A stretch of DNA of 64,000 nucleotides from Angelakisella massiliensis. Its GTDB lineage: Bacteria; Bacillota; Clostridia; Oscillospirales; Ruminococcaceae. Shown here piece after piece: positions 45,037 through 55,387 of this stretch; position 1 is the stretch's first letter; each line of letters opens with the position of its first letter. The translations under genes were made by a program, and so were the position numbers. The DNA lies in NCBI RefSeq assembly GCF_900104675.1, contig NZ_LT629945.1, forward strand, positions 806,046-870,045, in the 5' to 3' direction. A model generated the notes under the pieces. That model was not told the DNA's origin, made no database searches, and saw only the letters and a program-made list of their open reading frames with translations.

Positions 45037-45798
45037 TTAACCGAAGCGGCCGGTAATATAGTCCTCGGTCCGCTTGTCTTTGGGCTGGGAGAACAGCTGC
45101 TGGGTGGGACCATACTCCACCAGCTCTCCCAACAGGAAGAAGGCGCAGTGATCGCTGACACGAACCGCCTGCTGCATATTGTGGGTGACGATGACCACGG
45201 TGTACCGCTCCTTCAGCTGGCTCATCAGCTCCTCGATGCGCATGGTGCTGCCGGGGTCCAGGGCGCTGGTGGATTCGTCCATCAGCAGCACGTCCGGCTG
45301 CACCGCCAAAGCCCGGGCGATGCACATTCTCTGCTGCTGACCGCCGGAAAGACCCAGGGCGCTCTTTTTCAGCCGGTCCTTCACCTCGTCCCACAAGGCC
45401 GCGCCCCGGAGGCTCTCCTCCACGATCTGATCCAGCTCCGCCTTTTTGCGGATACCGTGAATGCGGGGGCCGTAGGCGATGTTGTCATAGATGCTCATGG
45501 GGAAGGGATTGGCTTTCTGGAACACCATGCCTACCTTTTTCCGCAGCCAGGTGACGTCAATTTCCGGGCTGTAAATGTCCTCGCCCCGGTAGGTCATCTT
45601 GCCCCGGACCGAAACCCCGGGAATCAGATCGTTCATGCGGTTGATGGTCCGCAGGAAGGTGGACTTGCCGCAGCCGGAGGGGCCGATGAGGGCGGTAATG
45701 CGCCGCTCGGGAATTTCCATGTTGATGGCCTTGAGGGCCTGATTTTCACCGTAAAACAGGTCCAGGTCCTGGGCCTGCAAAATTGTCTGAGTGTTCAT
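45037..45798 (-). CDS. pstB: Phosphate ABC transporter ATP-binding protein
   Basis: The 253-residue ATPase has Walker [10 protein letters not shown], the PstB-typical [11 protein letters not shown], signature [15 protein letters not shown], Walker [14 protein letters not shown] and the H-loop VTHN. It drives the PstCA channel. Its start overlaps the pstA stop by four bases. It is followed by phoU. Confidence 0.98.
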   Translation of the reverse strand: MNTQTILQAQDLDLFYGENQALKAINMEIPERRITALIGPSGCGKSTFLRTINRMNDLIPGVSVRGKMTYRGEDIYSPEIDVTWLRKKVGMVFQKANPFPMSIYDNIAYGPRIHGIRKKAELDQIVEESLRGAALWDEVKDRLKKSALGLSGGQQQRMCIARALAVQPDVLLMDESTSALDPGSTMRIEELMSQLKERYTVVIVTHNMQQAVRVSDHCAFFLLGELVEYGPTQQLFSQPKDKRTEDYITGRFG

Positions 45799-46715
45799 TT
45801 CTTCTCTCCACCTTTATTACCTTTCATCCGTTTACCCATCACCTTGGCGCAGAGATTGATGCCGAAGGTGATCACCAGCAGCACCACCGCCACCGAGAAA
45901 GCGAGATCGTATTTGGCCCGTTCCTTGGCGTAGACGTACAGAGCCACGGTGAGGGTGGCGCCGGAGCTTTTGAACAGTCCGCCCTTGCCGAAGAAATCCT
46001 GCATGGCGGTGCTCATACCGGCGGTGAACATCAGTACCGCCGATTCGCCCACGATGCGTCCGATGGCCAGAATACAGCCGGTGACGATACCGTCAATGGA
46101 GCTGGGCAGGACGATGGTGCGGATCATGTGCCACTTTCCCGCTCCCAGGCCCAAAGCTCCTTCCCGGTAGCTGGCGGGGACGGTTTTCAGGGATTCCTGG
46201 GTGGTGCGGATGATGGTGGGCAGGGTCATGATCACCAGTGTGAAGGCGCCGGCGATAAGGGTTTTGCCCAGATTAAGGAACTGACAGAACACCAGCATAC
46301 CCACCAGGGCGTAAAGGATGGAGGGGATACCGGAAAGGGTCTCGGTGGCAAACTCAATGGCGGTAACCAGCTTGCGGTTGGAGGCATATTCCGTCAGGTA
46401 GATGGCGGAGCCCACACCCAGGGGCATAATGAAAATGAGGGTAACGATAATGACGTAAATGGTATTCTGAATGGCGGGGAGGATGCCGTCGGTCTTCTTG
46501 AGGATGCTCTCCTGGCTGGTGAGAAACTCCCAGCTCAGCCCCGGCAGCCCCCGATAGAGGATATAACCAATGAGGAACAGGAGCAGGGCGCAGGTGATAC
46601 CGGCGCAGAGATAAAGCAGGCTCCGCATGGTCACCTCGTAAGCCCGGCGGCGGGGCGACAGCTTCCGGCAGTCCCGCTCCTCTGTGGAAACAGGGGACGC
46701 AACAGGTTGTTTCAT
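45795..46715 (-). CDS. pstA: Phosphate ABC transporter permease PstA
   Basis: The 306-residue permease has six predicted membrane helices and the binding-protein-dependent transport loop with [25 protein letters not shown] (EAA motif). It pairs with PstC to form the phosphate channel. It starts five bases after pstC and ends overlapping pstB. Confidence 0.97.
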   Translation of the reverse strand: MKQPVASPVSTEERDCRKLSPRRRAYEVTMRSLLYLCAGITCALLLFLIGYILYRGLPGLSWEFLTSQESILKKTDGILPAIQNTIYVIIVTLIFIMPLGVGSAIYLTEYASNRKLVTAIEFATETLSGIPSILYALVGMLVFCQFLNLGKTLIAGAFTLVIMTLPTIIRTTQESLKTVPASYREGALGLGAGKWHMIRTIVLPSSIDGIVTGCILAIGRIVGESAVLMFTAGMSTAMQDFFGKGGLFKSSGATLTVALYVYAKERAKYDLAFSVAVVLLVITFGINLCAKVMGKRMKGNKGGEKK

Positions 46716-46720
46716 GGCTC

Positions 46721-47617
46721 TTACTCCTTATCCTTTTTGAGAAACAGATTCAGCATGACGTTGATGAACATGATGAACAAAAACAGCACCAGGCCGATGG
46801 AATACAAAGCGTTCCGCTGGAGGCTGCCCACCGAGGAATAGGACATTTCGCTGGCGATGGCGGTGGTGAGGAACTTGACGCTGCGGAACAGTCCCGGCAT
46901 ATTGGGGCTGTTGCCCGCCACCATCAGGATGGCCATGGCCTCGCCGATGGCACGGCCCACACCCAGCACCACCGAAGCGGCAATACCGCTGCGGGCGGCG
47001 TGAACCGACACCTTGAAATAGGTCTCCAGGGGGGTGGCCCCCAGAGCCAGAGAGGCTTCCTCATATTCTTTGGGCACCGCTTTGAGGGCGGTTTCGGAAA
47101 CGCTGATGATGGAGGGGAGGATCATCACCGCCAGCACCAGGATGGCCGCCAGCAGGCTGTCTCCCGCTTTCAGATCAAAAGTATCCTTGATCCAGGGCAC
47201 CAGCACCATCATACCCACCAGACCGTAAACCACCGAGGGGATGCCGGCCAGCAGGTCCACAGCGGGGCGGATGACTGCCGCCACCTTTGGGGGAGCCACC
47301 TTGGACAGGAACACCGCCGCCATAAAGCCGATGGGAACGCCGATGAGGATGGCTCCGGCAGTGCCGTAAATGGAGGTGAGGATAAAGGGAAGGATGCCGT
47401 AGGCGGGATTGGTTTTATCGGTAGAGGCCCAGCGGGTGCCGAAGAGGAAATCCACAAGACCGATCTCCCGGATGGCAGGCAGGCCGGAAATAATAAGATA
47501 AACGGTGATAATCAGCACAAAAGCGATGGCGATGAATCCGCAGACGGTGAAAATCACCCGCATCAGCAGTTCAATCATCTCTTTGAGGGTGCTCCTGCGC
47601 TTGGTTTGAGGCTCCAT
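46721..47617 (-). CDS. pstC: Phosphate ABC transporter permease PstC
   Basis: The 298-residue permease has six helices and the EAA loop EEASLALGATPLETYFKVSVHAARSG. Start MEPQTKRRST at 47617 follows AAAGGTTGG; a 32-codon extension upstream overlaps the attenuator hairpin and was rejected. It lies 107 bases after pstS, separated by a terminator-like hairpin. Confidence 0.97.
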   Translation of the reverse strand: MEPQTKRRSTLKEMIELLMRVIFTVCGFIAIAFVLIITVYLIISGLPAIREIGLVDFLFGTRWASTDKTNPAYGILPFILTSIYGTAGAILIGVPIGFMAAVFLSKVAPPKVAAVIRPAVDLLAGIPSVVYGLVGMMVLVPWIKDTFDLKAGDSLLAAILVLAVMILPSIISVSETALKAVPKEYEEASLALGATPLETYFKVSVHAARSGIAASVVLGVGRAIGEAMAILMVAGNSPNMPGLFRSVKFLTTAIASEMSYSSVGSLQRNALYSIGLVLFLFIMFINVMLNLFLKKDKE

Positions 47618-47663
47618 AGCTACCAACCTTTCTGTGGTTTGAGGAGGAAAAGCTTTTACTTGG

Positions 47664-47701
47664 AAAACAGGCCCCCGAAAATCCTGTTTCCGGAGGCCTG
47701 T
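47664..47701 (-). terminator. Attenuating hairpin between pstS and pstC
   Basis: On the minus strand ACAGGCCtCCGGAAA pairs with TTTTCGGgGGCCTGT and is followed by TTTTCC. Partial termination here would give more PstS than channel subunits, as is usual in pst operons. Confidence 0.7.
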
Positions 47702-47724
47702 GTGCAGCTTCAATGTATGGACAA

Positions 47725-48636
47725 TCAGGCGTTGGCGGAGACAGCGCCGGCGGCGGCGATGATCTCAGCAGCGTCAGGGCTCATGGCAAAGTCCAGGAAA
47801 GCCTGAGCAGCGTCGGAAAGAGCGGCTCCATCCTTGGTGACCATCACGAAGGGGCGCTGGATGGCATAGGTGCCGTCCTTGATGGTGGCTTCGCTGCACT
47901 CAATGCCGCCTACCTTGACAGCCTTGACGGTGTCGCCCACAGCGGACAGAGAGGCATAGCCGATGGCGTTCTCGTTGCTGGCCACGTTGCCGATGACATC
48001 ACCGGTGGAGCTGTACTCGTTGGTCAGCTTGCAGGCGTCTTCCACACCCACGATCTCCTCGAAGGCGCCCCGGGTGCCGGAACCAGCCTCACGGCCATAG
48101 ACAGCGATCTCCAGGTCAGCGCCGCCCAGCTGGCTCCAGTTGGTGATCTCGCCCTTGAAGATCTGTGCGATCTGCTCCACGGTCAGGTCCTCAACGGTAT
48201 TGGCGGGGTTGACGATGACAGCCACACCGTCCAGAGCAACCACGTTGGAAACAGCGCCGGCGGCAGTCTCGTCTTCCTTCAGAGCACGGCTGGAAAGACC
48301 GATGTCGCAGGTGCCGGCGGTAGCGGATTCAATACCGGTACCGGAACCGGTGCCGCTGTAGTTGACGGTCACATCAGGGTTCTCCGCCATAAAAGCCTCA
48401 GCCAGAGCCTTTACCACACTCTCCATGGAGGTGGAACCGTCGGTGTTGACCACACCGCTGACAGCAGCGGCAGCTTCGGAGGAAGAAGCCTCGGAGGAAG
48501 CGGCCTCACTGGAAACAGCCTCGGAGGAAGCCGCGGCGGAAGAGGAAGCAGAGCTGGCAGGCTCACTGCTGCCGCAGCCTGCGAACATACCCATGGACAG
48601 GGTCAGGGCAGCTACTAAAGCAATCACTTTTTTCAT
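47725..48636 (-). CDS. pstS: Phosphate-binding lipoprotein PstS
   Basis: The 303-residue protein has a lipoprotein signal (MKKVIALVAALTLSMGMFAGC), a Ser/Glu/Ala-rich linker (residues ~22-58, repeats of SSEA) and a PstS-type binding domain: NTDGSTSMESVVKALAEAF, YSGTGSGTGIESATAGTCDIGLSSRAL and GREAGSGTRGAFEEIVG (phosphate-contacting loops). It captures phosphate outside the membrane for PstCAB. It is first in the operon pstSCAB-phoU. PhoP-like boxes lie 205-240 bases upstream of the start. Confidence 0.97.
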   Translation of the reverse strand: MKKVIALVAALTLSMGMFAGCGSSEPASSASSSAAASSEAVSSEAASSEASSSEAAAAVSGVVNTDGSTSMESVVKALAEAFMAENPDVTVNYSGTGSGTGIESATAGTCDIGLSSRALKEDETAAGAVSNVVALDGVAVIVNPANTVEDLTVEQIAQIFKGEITNWSQLGGADLEIAVYGREAGSGTRGAFEEIVGVEDACKLTNEYSSTGDVIGNVASNENAIGYASLSAVGDTVKAVKVGGIECSEATIKDGTYAIQRPFVMVTKDGAALSDAAQAFLDFAMSPDAAEIIAAAGAVSANA

Positions 48637-48841
48637 GATGTACGATCTCCTTTTTCACATTGTACCGCCTGAAAAGATTCTATCCCATCTCATCAGGCTT
48701 TGAGATGTCTGGCCGGTTTTCTTTTCCGGCGCTGCTTTTCTTTTTCTTTCAAGCATGGTCATTTTAACATGTGGGAAAGTGCGCCGCTATCAAGGCTGAG
48801 TTTTGTTTTTGTAAAATGTACCCTGCCTTTATCTCTTCATT

Positions 48842-48878
48842 GGTAAAGAAACAGAAAAACAGGTAAACACCTTGTAAA
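48842..48878 (-). promoter_or_regulatory. Candidate PhoP box upstream of pstS
   Basis: On the minus strand TTTACA (48878-48873) and TTTACC (48867-48862) are spaced 11 bp apart, with a third TTTACC at 48847-48842. Direct TT(A/T)ACA repeats with 11-bp period are the PhoP recognition pattern of Firmicutes. Confidence 0.55.
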
Positions 48879-49059
48879 ACTTCGTCCGTTTTCCCCCAAG
48901 TCCGCTCTTTCACTGCTCCGGGAGAAAACAAGTGATCTCAAAAAGCGACGCTTTCTTTCTCTCCAGCTGCTGATGAAAAGCTCTCATTTGCGCTGAACTA
49001 CATTCTTCCTGGGGCTGTTTTCTTTTTCTATGCCAAGAAATATCATTGTATATAAGAAA

Positions 49060-49306
49060 AAGTCCAGCCGAAGCTGGACTTCAAAATGCAGAAAACCTGT
49101 TTCAAGAGATGAATAAAATTTATCATTATAAAAATCAGGACATGCGCCTGATTTTTATACCACGACCCGCGCCCACCGGGGCGCGAAACCGGGGGTATCG
49201 AAGCTGGTTTCGTCAGGAACCAGCTTCGTATCCAGGGGGTATTGGATACCCCCTGGAAGCGTGTCGAACTTTTTCGACACGCTGAAGTCCAGCCGAAGCT
49301 GGACTT
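49060..49306 (+). repeat. Family A hairpin element flanked by duplicated terminator hairpins (copy A4)
   Basis: A 203-bp element (49082-49284) lies between two identical 22-bp perfect hairpins (49060-49081 and 49285-49306; arms AAGTCCAGC/GCTGGACTT). The left hairpin has the T-run on the minus strand (TTTTTCTTATA) and so ends the M42 peptidase transcript. The third stem is the CGAAGC/GCTTCG version. Confidence 0.92.
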
Positions 49307-49462
49307 CAAAATGCAGAAAACCTGTTTCAAGAGATGAATAAAATTCATCATCATAAAAATCAGGATATGCGCCCACCGGGGCGCGAAACCGGGGAATCAC
49401 CACTGGTTTGGTCAGCAGCCCGGGGCGTATCCAGGGGGACTGAGTCCCCCTGAAAGTGTAAA
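49307..49462 (+). repeat. Second, internally deleted family A element in tandem (copy A5)
   Basis: Directly after the second hairpin of copy A4 the element starts again with the same left end (CAAAATGCAGAAAACCTG). It lacks ~24 bases spanning half of the first hairpin, with GCGCC at the junction; the third stem and terminal hairpin are degraded. It ends 16 bases before the M42 peptidase stop. Confidence 0.85.
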
Positions 49463-49478
49463 CAAAAGGAGTTTCGTC

Positions 49479-50528
49479 TTAAGCCGTTGTCACTCCCAGA
49501 TATTCCGCCAACAGAAGCAGAGTATTTTTCACACCATCCACATGGCTGCGCTCGTAGCCGTGGGAAGCGTATACGCCCGGGCCGATCAGACCATGACGCA
49601 CATCCCATCCCGCCCGGAGAGCGGCGTCGGCATCGGAGCCGTAATGGGGATAGACGTCCACTGCCCAATCCGCTCCTGCCGCTTTGGCCGCCCGGATGAG
49701 ATCTGTGGTCATCTCATAATCCGAGGGACCGGCAGAGCTCTTGGCGCAGATGCTCACCTGACGCTCGGTGCAGGTAAGCCCTTCTCCAACACAGCCCATA
49801 TCCACCGCCAGCAGCTGGGTAACACCGTCGGGCACCGTACCGCATCCGCCGTGGCCGATCTCCTCATACACTGTCACATGGGCATAGACCTTCCGGGCCG
49901 GGACCACCTTTTCCTCCCGGAGGTACTTGGCCAGAGCCAGTACAATGGCCACGCTCAGCTTGTCATCCAGAAAGCGGCTTTTGATATAACCGGAGGCGGT
50001 CACCACCGTTCTGGGGTCAAAGCACACCACATCCCCGGGAAGGATACCCAGCGCCAGCACCTGCTCCGGCTCCTTGACATCCTCATCCAGCACCAGCTCC
50101 ATGTGGCTGAAATCCCGCTTCTGGGTGGCATAATCGTCGTTGACATGAACGGAAGCGTCACACAGCTGGAAGGTACCGCTGTAGCTGCCGTCAAAACGGG
50201 TGTAAATAGTGCAGTTTTCGGTGTTGGTGTTGTCCGGCTGCAAGCCTCCCAGAGGAGACAGTTTCAGGCGTCCATTCTCTTTAATGGAGGCCACCACCGC
50301 CCCCAGAGTATCCACATGGCTCATCAGCAGCAGCCCTTCGCTGTCGTCGGGGCCTCCCAAATCCACCAGCACTCCGCCTTTTTGGGTGATTTTAGGCTCA
50401 TATCCCAGCCGTGTCAGCTCTTCAAAAACATATTTTCCCGCCTGCCGGGCAAAGCCGGAGGGACTGGGGATGGCAGTCAGTGCTTTCAGCTGTTCCACCG
50501 CATAGTCCACATAGGCATCCATCTTCAT
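49479..50528 (-). CDS. M42-family aminopeptidase
   Basis: The 349-residue metallopeptidase shows the two-metal site of the M42 family: LLLMSHVDTLGAVV (His, Asp), SRFLDDKLSVAIVLAL (Asp), VTVYEEIGHGG (Glu-Glu), LAVDMGCVG and the late SHGYERSHVDG histidine. M42 enzymes are large cytoplasmic aminopeptidase assemblies acting on peptides. AAAGGAAG eight bases upstream sets ATG 50528. Monocistronic; its 3' end carries the tandem family A repeats. Confidence 0.93.
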   Translation of the reverse strand: MKMDAYVDYAVEQLKALTAIPSPSGFARQAGKYVFEELTRLGYEPKITQKGGVLVDLGGPDDSEGLLLMSHVDTLGAVVASIKENGRLKLSPLGGLQPDNTNTENCTIYTRFDGSYSGTFQLCDASVHVNDDYATQKRDFSHMELVLDEDVKEPEQVLALGILPGDVVCFDPRTVVTASGYIKSRFLDDKLSVAIVLALAKYLREEKVVPARKVYAHVTVYEEIGHGGCGTVPDGVTQLLAVDMGCVGEGLTCTERQVSICAKSSAGPSDYEMTTDLIRAAKAAGADWAVDVYPHYGSDADAALRAGWDVRHGLIGPGVYASHGYERSHVDGVKNTLLLLAEYLGVTTA

Positions 50529-50635
50529 CGTCAAAACTTCCTTTCTGTCCATGGAAAAGCCTTTTCCCCGATATGTGGGTGAAAAGGCCTCAATCCTATT
50601 TTATATTCTGTCTGCCCCTTTCCATATCCCCTGTA

Positions 50636-51787
50636 CTACATCAGAGGCGGTGACACTACTCCGCACAGCCCCACATAAACCGGGGAAAACCGATCCTGCA
50701 GATATTCACTGCTGTCGGAAGAGAAGGTGGAATCCATCGGCTCCTCCCCCACGGCCGCGGGAAAGGTAAAGGCTACCGTTGTGCCGCTGCCCTCCTGAGA
50801 CTGTACCGCCATGGTGCCTCCCATGGCTGTGACGATCTGGCGGGCAGTATTCAGCCCCAGGCCCAATCCGGGAACACCGCCGCCTTTCTCCAAACCGGGA
50901 GCGGGTTCAAACACCCCCTCCAGCTGCTGGGAAGGGATACCGGGGCCGTCGTCGGAAACGGTAAGCACCAAAAAGCTGCCCAAATCTCTGCCTATGACCC
51001 TTACCGTGGCCTGAGGACCGCTGTAAAGGCACGCGTTGGAAATGATATTGAGCAGCGCGCAGCTCACCTGGCTGAAATCACACCGGACACAAACGGTGGT
51101 GAAGGGCAGCGCGTAACTGAACTTCACCCCTGCCCCCTGAAGCAGCGCCGAGGCGGCTTCCAGCAGCTGTGCGCACTCGCTCCAGAAGTCTACCGGCTCT
51201 ATATGCTGTCCCTTTGGATCACCGGCTCTGCCCCGGCGGGCGATATTGTCCATATCCCGCAGAATCCGATAGCAACTGCGGCTGATGGTTTCGGTCTGCT
51301 CCCGTACCTTTTCCGCCTGCTCCGGGTCCAGCTTGGCTCTGGCTGATGCCAGCGCGTAAAAAATATCGGACAGCGACTCTCGCACCCGGGCGGAAAGCCC
51401 CAAAGAGCTGTACCCCAGCAGCGAAGTCAGCGGCATTTCCCTGTCATTTTGGGCAGACATGGCCGCTACAAAGAATACATAAGCCATCACGCTCTCGCCG
51501 TCGTCCTCAGCGGGAACAAACGCCGCCGACATGGGCTGCCCGGACAGCGAAGATAGGTTCTGTTTAAAATGTTTCCGCTGCCGGACCCTGCTGACACATC
51601 CGGCGGCCTCCTCCGCTGACAGCAAAGTTCTCAGGCCGTCGGGCAGACGGAAGGCGGGGAACTGCTCCGACGCCTCTTTATTGGCAAAAAGAATGGTCAA
51701 TTCGCCATCCACCAGAAGTACTGGAAAACAGGCGTCCGCAAAATGATCCCTGGCGGATTCGGGATCAGCCTGTAAACTTTGCGTCAT
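50636..51787 (-). CDS. PAS-like sensor protein with HATPase domain, histidine kinase-like but no clear phospho-His
   Basis: The 383-residue soluble protein has an N-terminal PAS-like part (FPVLLVDGELTILFANKEASEQFP), a helical hairpin region and a C-terminal ATPase domain with N-box LLNIISNACLYS, G1 SDDGPGIP and G2 GLGLGLNTARQIV. Where HisKA has HELRTPLTS, this protein reads NDREMPLTS, so the phosphoacceptor His is absent at the aligned site. No response regulator gene is adjacent. AAGGAGG lies ten bases before ATG 51787. Confidence 0.85.
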   Translation of the reverse strand: MTQSLQADPESARDHFADACFPVLLVDGELTILFANKEASEQFPAFRLPDGLRTLLSAEEAAGCVSRVRQRKHFKQNLSSLSGQPMSAAFVPAEDDGESVMAYVFFVAAMSAQNDREMPLTSLLGYSSLGLSARVRESLSDIFYALASARAKLDPEQAEKVREQTETISRSCYRILRDMDNIARRGRAGDPKGQHIEPVDFWSECAQLLEAASALLQGAGVKFSYALPFTTVCVRCDFSQVSCALLNIISNACLYSGPQATVRVIGRDLGSFLVLTVSDDGPGIPSQQLEGVFEPAPGLEKGGGVPGLGLGLNTARQIVTAMGGTMAVQSQEGSGTTVAFTFPAAVGEEPMDSTFSSDSSEYLQDRFSPVYVGLCGVVSPPLM

Positions 51788-51976
51788 TCCAGTCAAGCCT
51801 CCTTCATCTTCCACACCGGACAACCTGCCGGCGTGAAAAAAATGTCTTTCTTTAGTATAATGTATTTTTGCCCAAAAGTCACCCCTTTTTCCTGGGAAGA
51901 ACTGCCGGATTTCACAGTTGAACATTGGTTTAATTACACAAGAAAACTATAGAAACTATAACACTTTTTGCAATAA

Positions 51977-53116
<1,140 letters not shown>

Positions 53117-53147
53117 TTTTCTTCGCCCACCCAATATTGTGTGCCAA

Positions 53148-53184
53148 GCACCCCTGCCGGTTTCAGATCGGCAGGGGTGCTTTT
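53148..53184 (+). terminator. gap terminator
   Basis: GCACCCCTGCCG pairs with CGGCAGGGGTGC, followed by TTTTGCG. Confidence 0.88.
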
Positions 53185-53365
53185 GCGTCCGGCAGGAAAC
53201 CATTCCGGTGTACTTCAGAAACAGATCCCAGACCCCGGGACACATCCCGGTTTTCCGGTGCAGCCGGTACAGGGTGGAGGATAAAGATCAAGTTTATATG
53301 CTGATTTTACGATTTTAAAATCAGTGCGTCTGTATTTTCCCCAAATATTTTTTACTTTTTTACAA

Positions 53366-53410
53366 GCGGAAGCGTCCCCGCCGGTTTTGAGACGGCAGGG
53401 ACGCTTCCGC
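53366..53410 (-). terminator. Terminator of the desulfidase-transport operon
   Basis: A ~18-bp stem (GCGGAAGCGTCCC... with GGGACGCTTCCGC) lies 58 bases after the dehydrogenase stop. The minus-strand tail is T-rich but interrupted (TTGTAAAAAAG). No gene lies in 53117-53467. Confidence 0.75.
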
Positions 53411-53467
53411 AGGAAACATTCAATTTTCTTTCTGTCCTATTCCGGATGAAAAAGCTTCGGGCTTTCA

Positions 53468-54535
53468 TCAGATCCGCTGAGAGATCTCCTCAGGCGTCAG
53501 GCCGGAGAGCCCCAGGTTTTCCAGTGTCCGTCCCTGAGCCATATAATCAGCCCCATTAATAGCGCCTGCAACGGTAAGGAACGCCTCAGTGAGGGGAACC
53601 GGCACCCCGCAGCAGCGGCCCAGGGAAACCAGCATCGCTACGCCGCAGGCAGCGTCCTCCGAAACATAACGGTGGGCAAAGCTGGAGGGACCATCCAATG
53701 ACCGGAAGAAATCCATTTCCCGGTGGCTGCTCCGGTCCATCACCATCCGCATATGTCCTTCCGAAAAGGGGTTGTAAGCTGTCAGCCCCATCGCTTCCAG
53801 AACCGCGTTGCGCTCCTGCTCCAAAATGTGCAGGCAGTGGAGCACCGTCTCCCCCAAGCCGTCCTGGAAGAAGGCAAACTGAGGGCCTTTTTGCTCAATG
53901 CCCTGGGCGTTGAGCACCGATCCCCCCACATGGCTGACCACATTGGGAGAATTGAGCGACGCCTCCAGTACATTGGCGGCAGCCTCCAGGGGCAGAACCC
54001 CTTCAAAAGCCTCCAGCAGACGGGGTGTATCCGCCGATGGAAGAGCGGCAGCTTTTATTCCATTTTTCAGGGGTGTCGCAGACAGCACCTCTCCCGGGGC
54101 GGTCCGGCGGCAAGCCCAAAGATTTCCGCTGAGCTCTCCGATCAAAACGCCTTCCTTGCCAGCCTTTTTCAGTTCCTTCTCCAGCAAAAAAGATCCGAAA
54201 TTTCCCGGACTAAACAGAAATGCCTGGCCGGATCTGGCCGCAGGCGCGATTTCCCGGGCAATTTCTTCATGGCGCTGGGCGGAGGTACAAATGAGTACCC
54301 GCTCAGACCAGGACAAGGCCTGCTGAAAGTCGTTGGTCAGCTGGTGGGGCATCACGCAGCCGGTTTTTCCGCTTCCCCCCCGGAGCATGATCCCTCCCTG
54401 ACGGCGGATCACCTCAAAGTCCTCCGACTGTTCCGGCGTATCCCAAAGGGTCACTTCCCATCCGCCGGATTCCAGCCAGGCCGCGGTGGTCATACCGGTG
54501 GAACCGGCCCCCAATATCGTAATTCTTCTATCCAT
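53468..54535 (-). CDS. Octopine/nopaline dehydrogenase-family protein
   Basis: The 355-residue protein has an N-terminal Rossmann domain (ITILGAGSTGMTTAAWLESGG) and the C-terminal NAD/NADP octopine/nopaline dehydrogenase domain with EASLNSPNVVSHVGGSVLNAQ, which carries the conserved Asn...His pair. Such enzymes reversibly join or split an amino acid and a keto acid by reductive condensation. As last gene of the cluster with a desulfidase-type lyase and two membrane proteins, it may break down or make an opine-like compound. AGGTGG precedes ATG 54535. Confidence 0.85.
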   Translation of the reverse strand: MDRRITILGAGSTGMTTAAWLESGGWEVTLWDTPEQSEDFEVIRRQGGIMLRGGSGKTGCVMPHQLTNDFQQALSWSERVLICTSAQRHEEIAREIAPAARSGQAFLFSPGNFGSFLLEKELKKAGKEGVLIGELSGNLWACRRTAPGEVLSATPLKNGIKAAALPSADTPRLLEAFEGVLPLEAAANVLEASLNSPNVVSHVGGSVLNAQGIEQKGPQFAFFQDGLGETVLHCLHILEQERNAVLEAMGLTAYNPFSEGHMRMVMDRSSHREMDFFRSLDGPSSFAHRYVSEDAACGVAMLVSLGRCCGVPVPLTEAFLTVAGAINGADYMAQGRTLENLGLSGLTPEEISQRI

Positions 54536-54589
54536 ACAAACCACCTGTGCCTTCCCAATTGTTACATGAAATCAAACTGTTCCATAAAA

Positions 54590-54621
54590 TTTGCTCCAGT
54601 CCCGGAAGGGGCTGGAGCAAA
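54590..54621. other. Intercistronic hairpin
   Basis: TTTGCTCCAG and CTGGAGCAAA form a perfect 10-bp stem between the membrane protein gene (ends 54645) and the dehydrogenase gene; on the minus strand TTTTATGG follows. It can act as a partial terminator or an mRNA 3'-end stabiliser. Confidence 0.65.
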
Positions 54622-54644
54622 CAGTGCCGCATCAATCTGCGCTC

Positions 54645-55349
54645 TTATTTAATCATGCCCTTCTGGAACAGGTAACGTGCCCAAACCACGGTGATGGCAA
54701 TCAGTACCAGCATGATCCAGATGCCATAGGAGCTGAACCACGCCTGACCAAAGATCAGAGCGGCAATGCAGCCCAGCACAAAGGGCACAACGCCCACCTT
54801 CCAGTTCCACATAATACGCTGTACCAGCATGGCGCCCATGACAGCGGGAAGAACGTTATTGAATCCAGGCTCCAGCGCCGGACTGGTGAGGACAGGATAA
54901 ATAATATGGACAAAGGCGACGCCCAGAGCAACCTCCAGAGTAGTGACCAGGCTGCAGGTACCCACAGCCAGTGTGGCAACCACATCGCCTTCCTTGGTGC
55001 CCATCTCCACGCCCATGATCTCCTGGCAGCTGGTGACGCAGGGGATCTTGGTCTGGCTGACGTTGCCGGTGGTAAAGCCGATATAGGTACCGCCGGCGCC
55101 CAGCATGGGGGCAAAGGTAAAGGGCTCAATGATCTGGTTCATACCGAAAGCGGCCAGAACCGTGAGAACACCTGCGCCCACAGAGGCCCATTCAATGGAT
55201 ACTCCATACCGCAGACACACACCTACCACAGGGAAATACATGGCAATCAGCGCCATCAGCATGGAGATGCGTCCCCAGCGATGAACTTTACGGTCATAAG
55301 CGGAAAAGGCTTCATTATTGGCAGCTGCCGTTGTTTTCTCAGCACTCAT
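54645..55349 (-). CDS. Unknown membrane protein, partner of the DUF5058 protein
   Basis: The 234-residue protein has about six hydrophobic helices (near 30-50, 55-75, 80-100, 125-150, 160-180 and 200-225). The loop FTFAPMLGAGGTYIGFTTGNVSQTKIPC is glycine- and polar-rich and may be substrate-contacting. No family with known function is recognised. The gene begins 38 bases after the DUF5058 gene, so the two likely form one membrane complex, probably a transporter. Confidence 0.8.
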   Translation of the reverse strand: MSAEKTTAAANNEAFSAYDRKVHRWGRISMLMALIAMYFPVVGVCLRYGVSIEWASVGAGVLTVLAAFGMNQIIEPFTFAPMLGAGGTYIGFTTGNVSQTKIPCVTSCQEIMGVEMGTKEGDVVATLAVGTCSLVTTLEVALGVAFVHIIYPVLTSPALEPGFNNVLPAVMGAMLVQRIMWNWKVGVVPFVLGCIAALIFGQAWFSSYGIWIMLVLIAITVVWARYLFQKGMIK

Positions 55350-55387
55350 TACGCCGTTCTCCTTTCAAAATGAAATTCACAATGGGC

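Noticed and set aside
45014-45394. A 126-codon frame on the minus strand overlapping pstB
   Set aside because: It is an out-of-frame shadow of pstB, whose product is complete.
9481-49462. Family A repeats read as a CRISPR array or as group II intron remnants inserted at terminators
   Set aside because: Copies are dispersed many kilobases apart without spacers, and lack intron domain V/VI and any reverse transcriptase. Class C introns also do not duplicate the terminator.
53185-53365. Possible further family A remnant between the gap terminator and the next operon terminator
   Set aside because: Only scattered short matches (CCGGTTTTCC, CTGATTTTAC) are visible, not enough to align.
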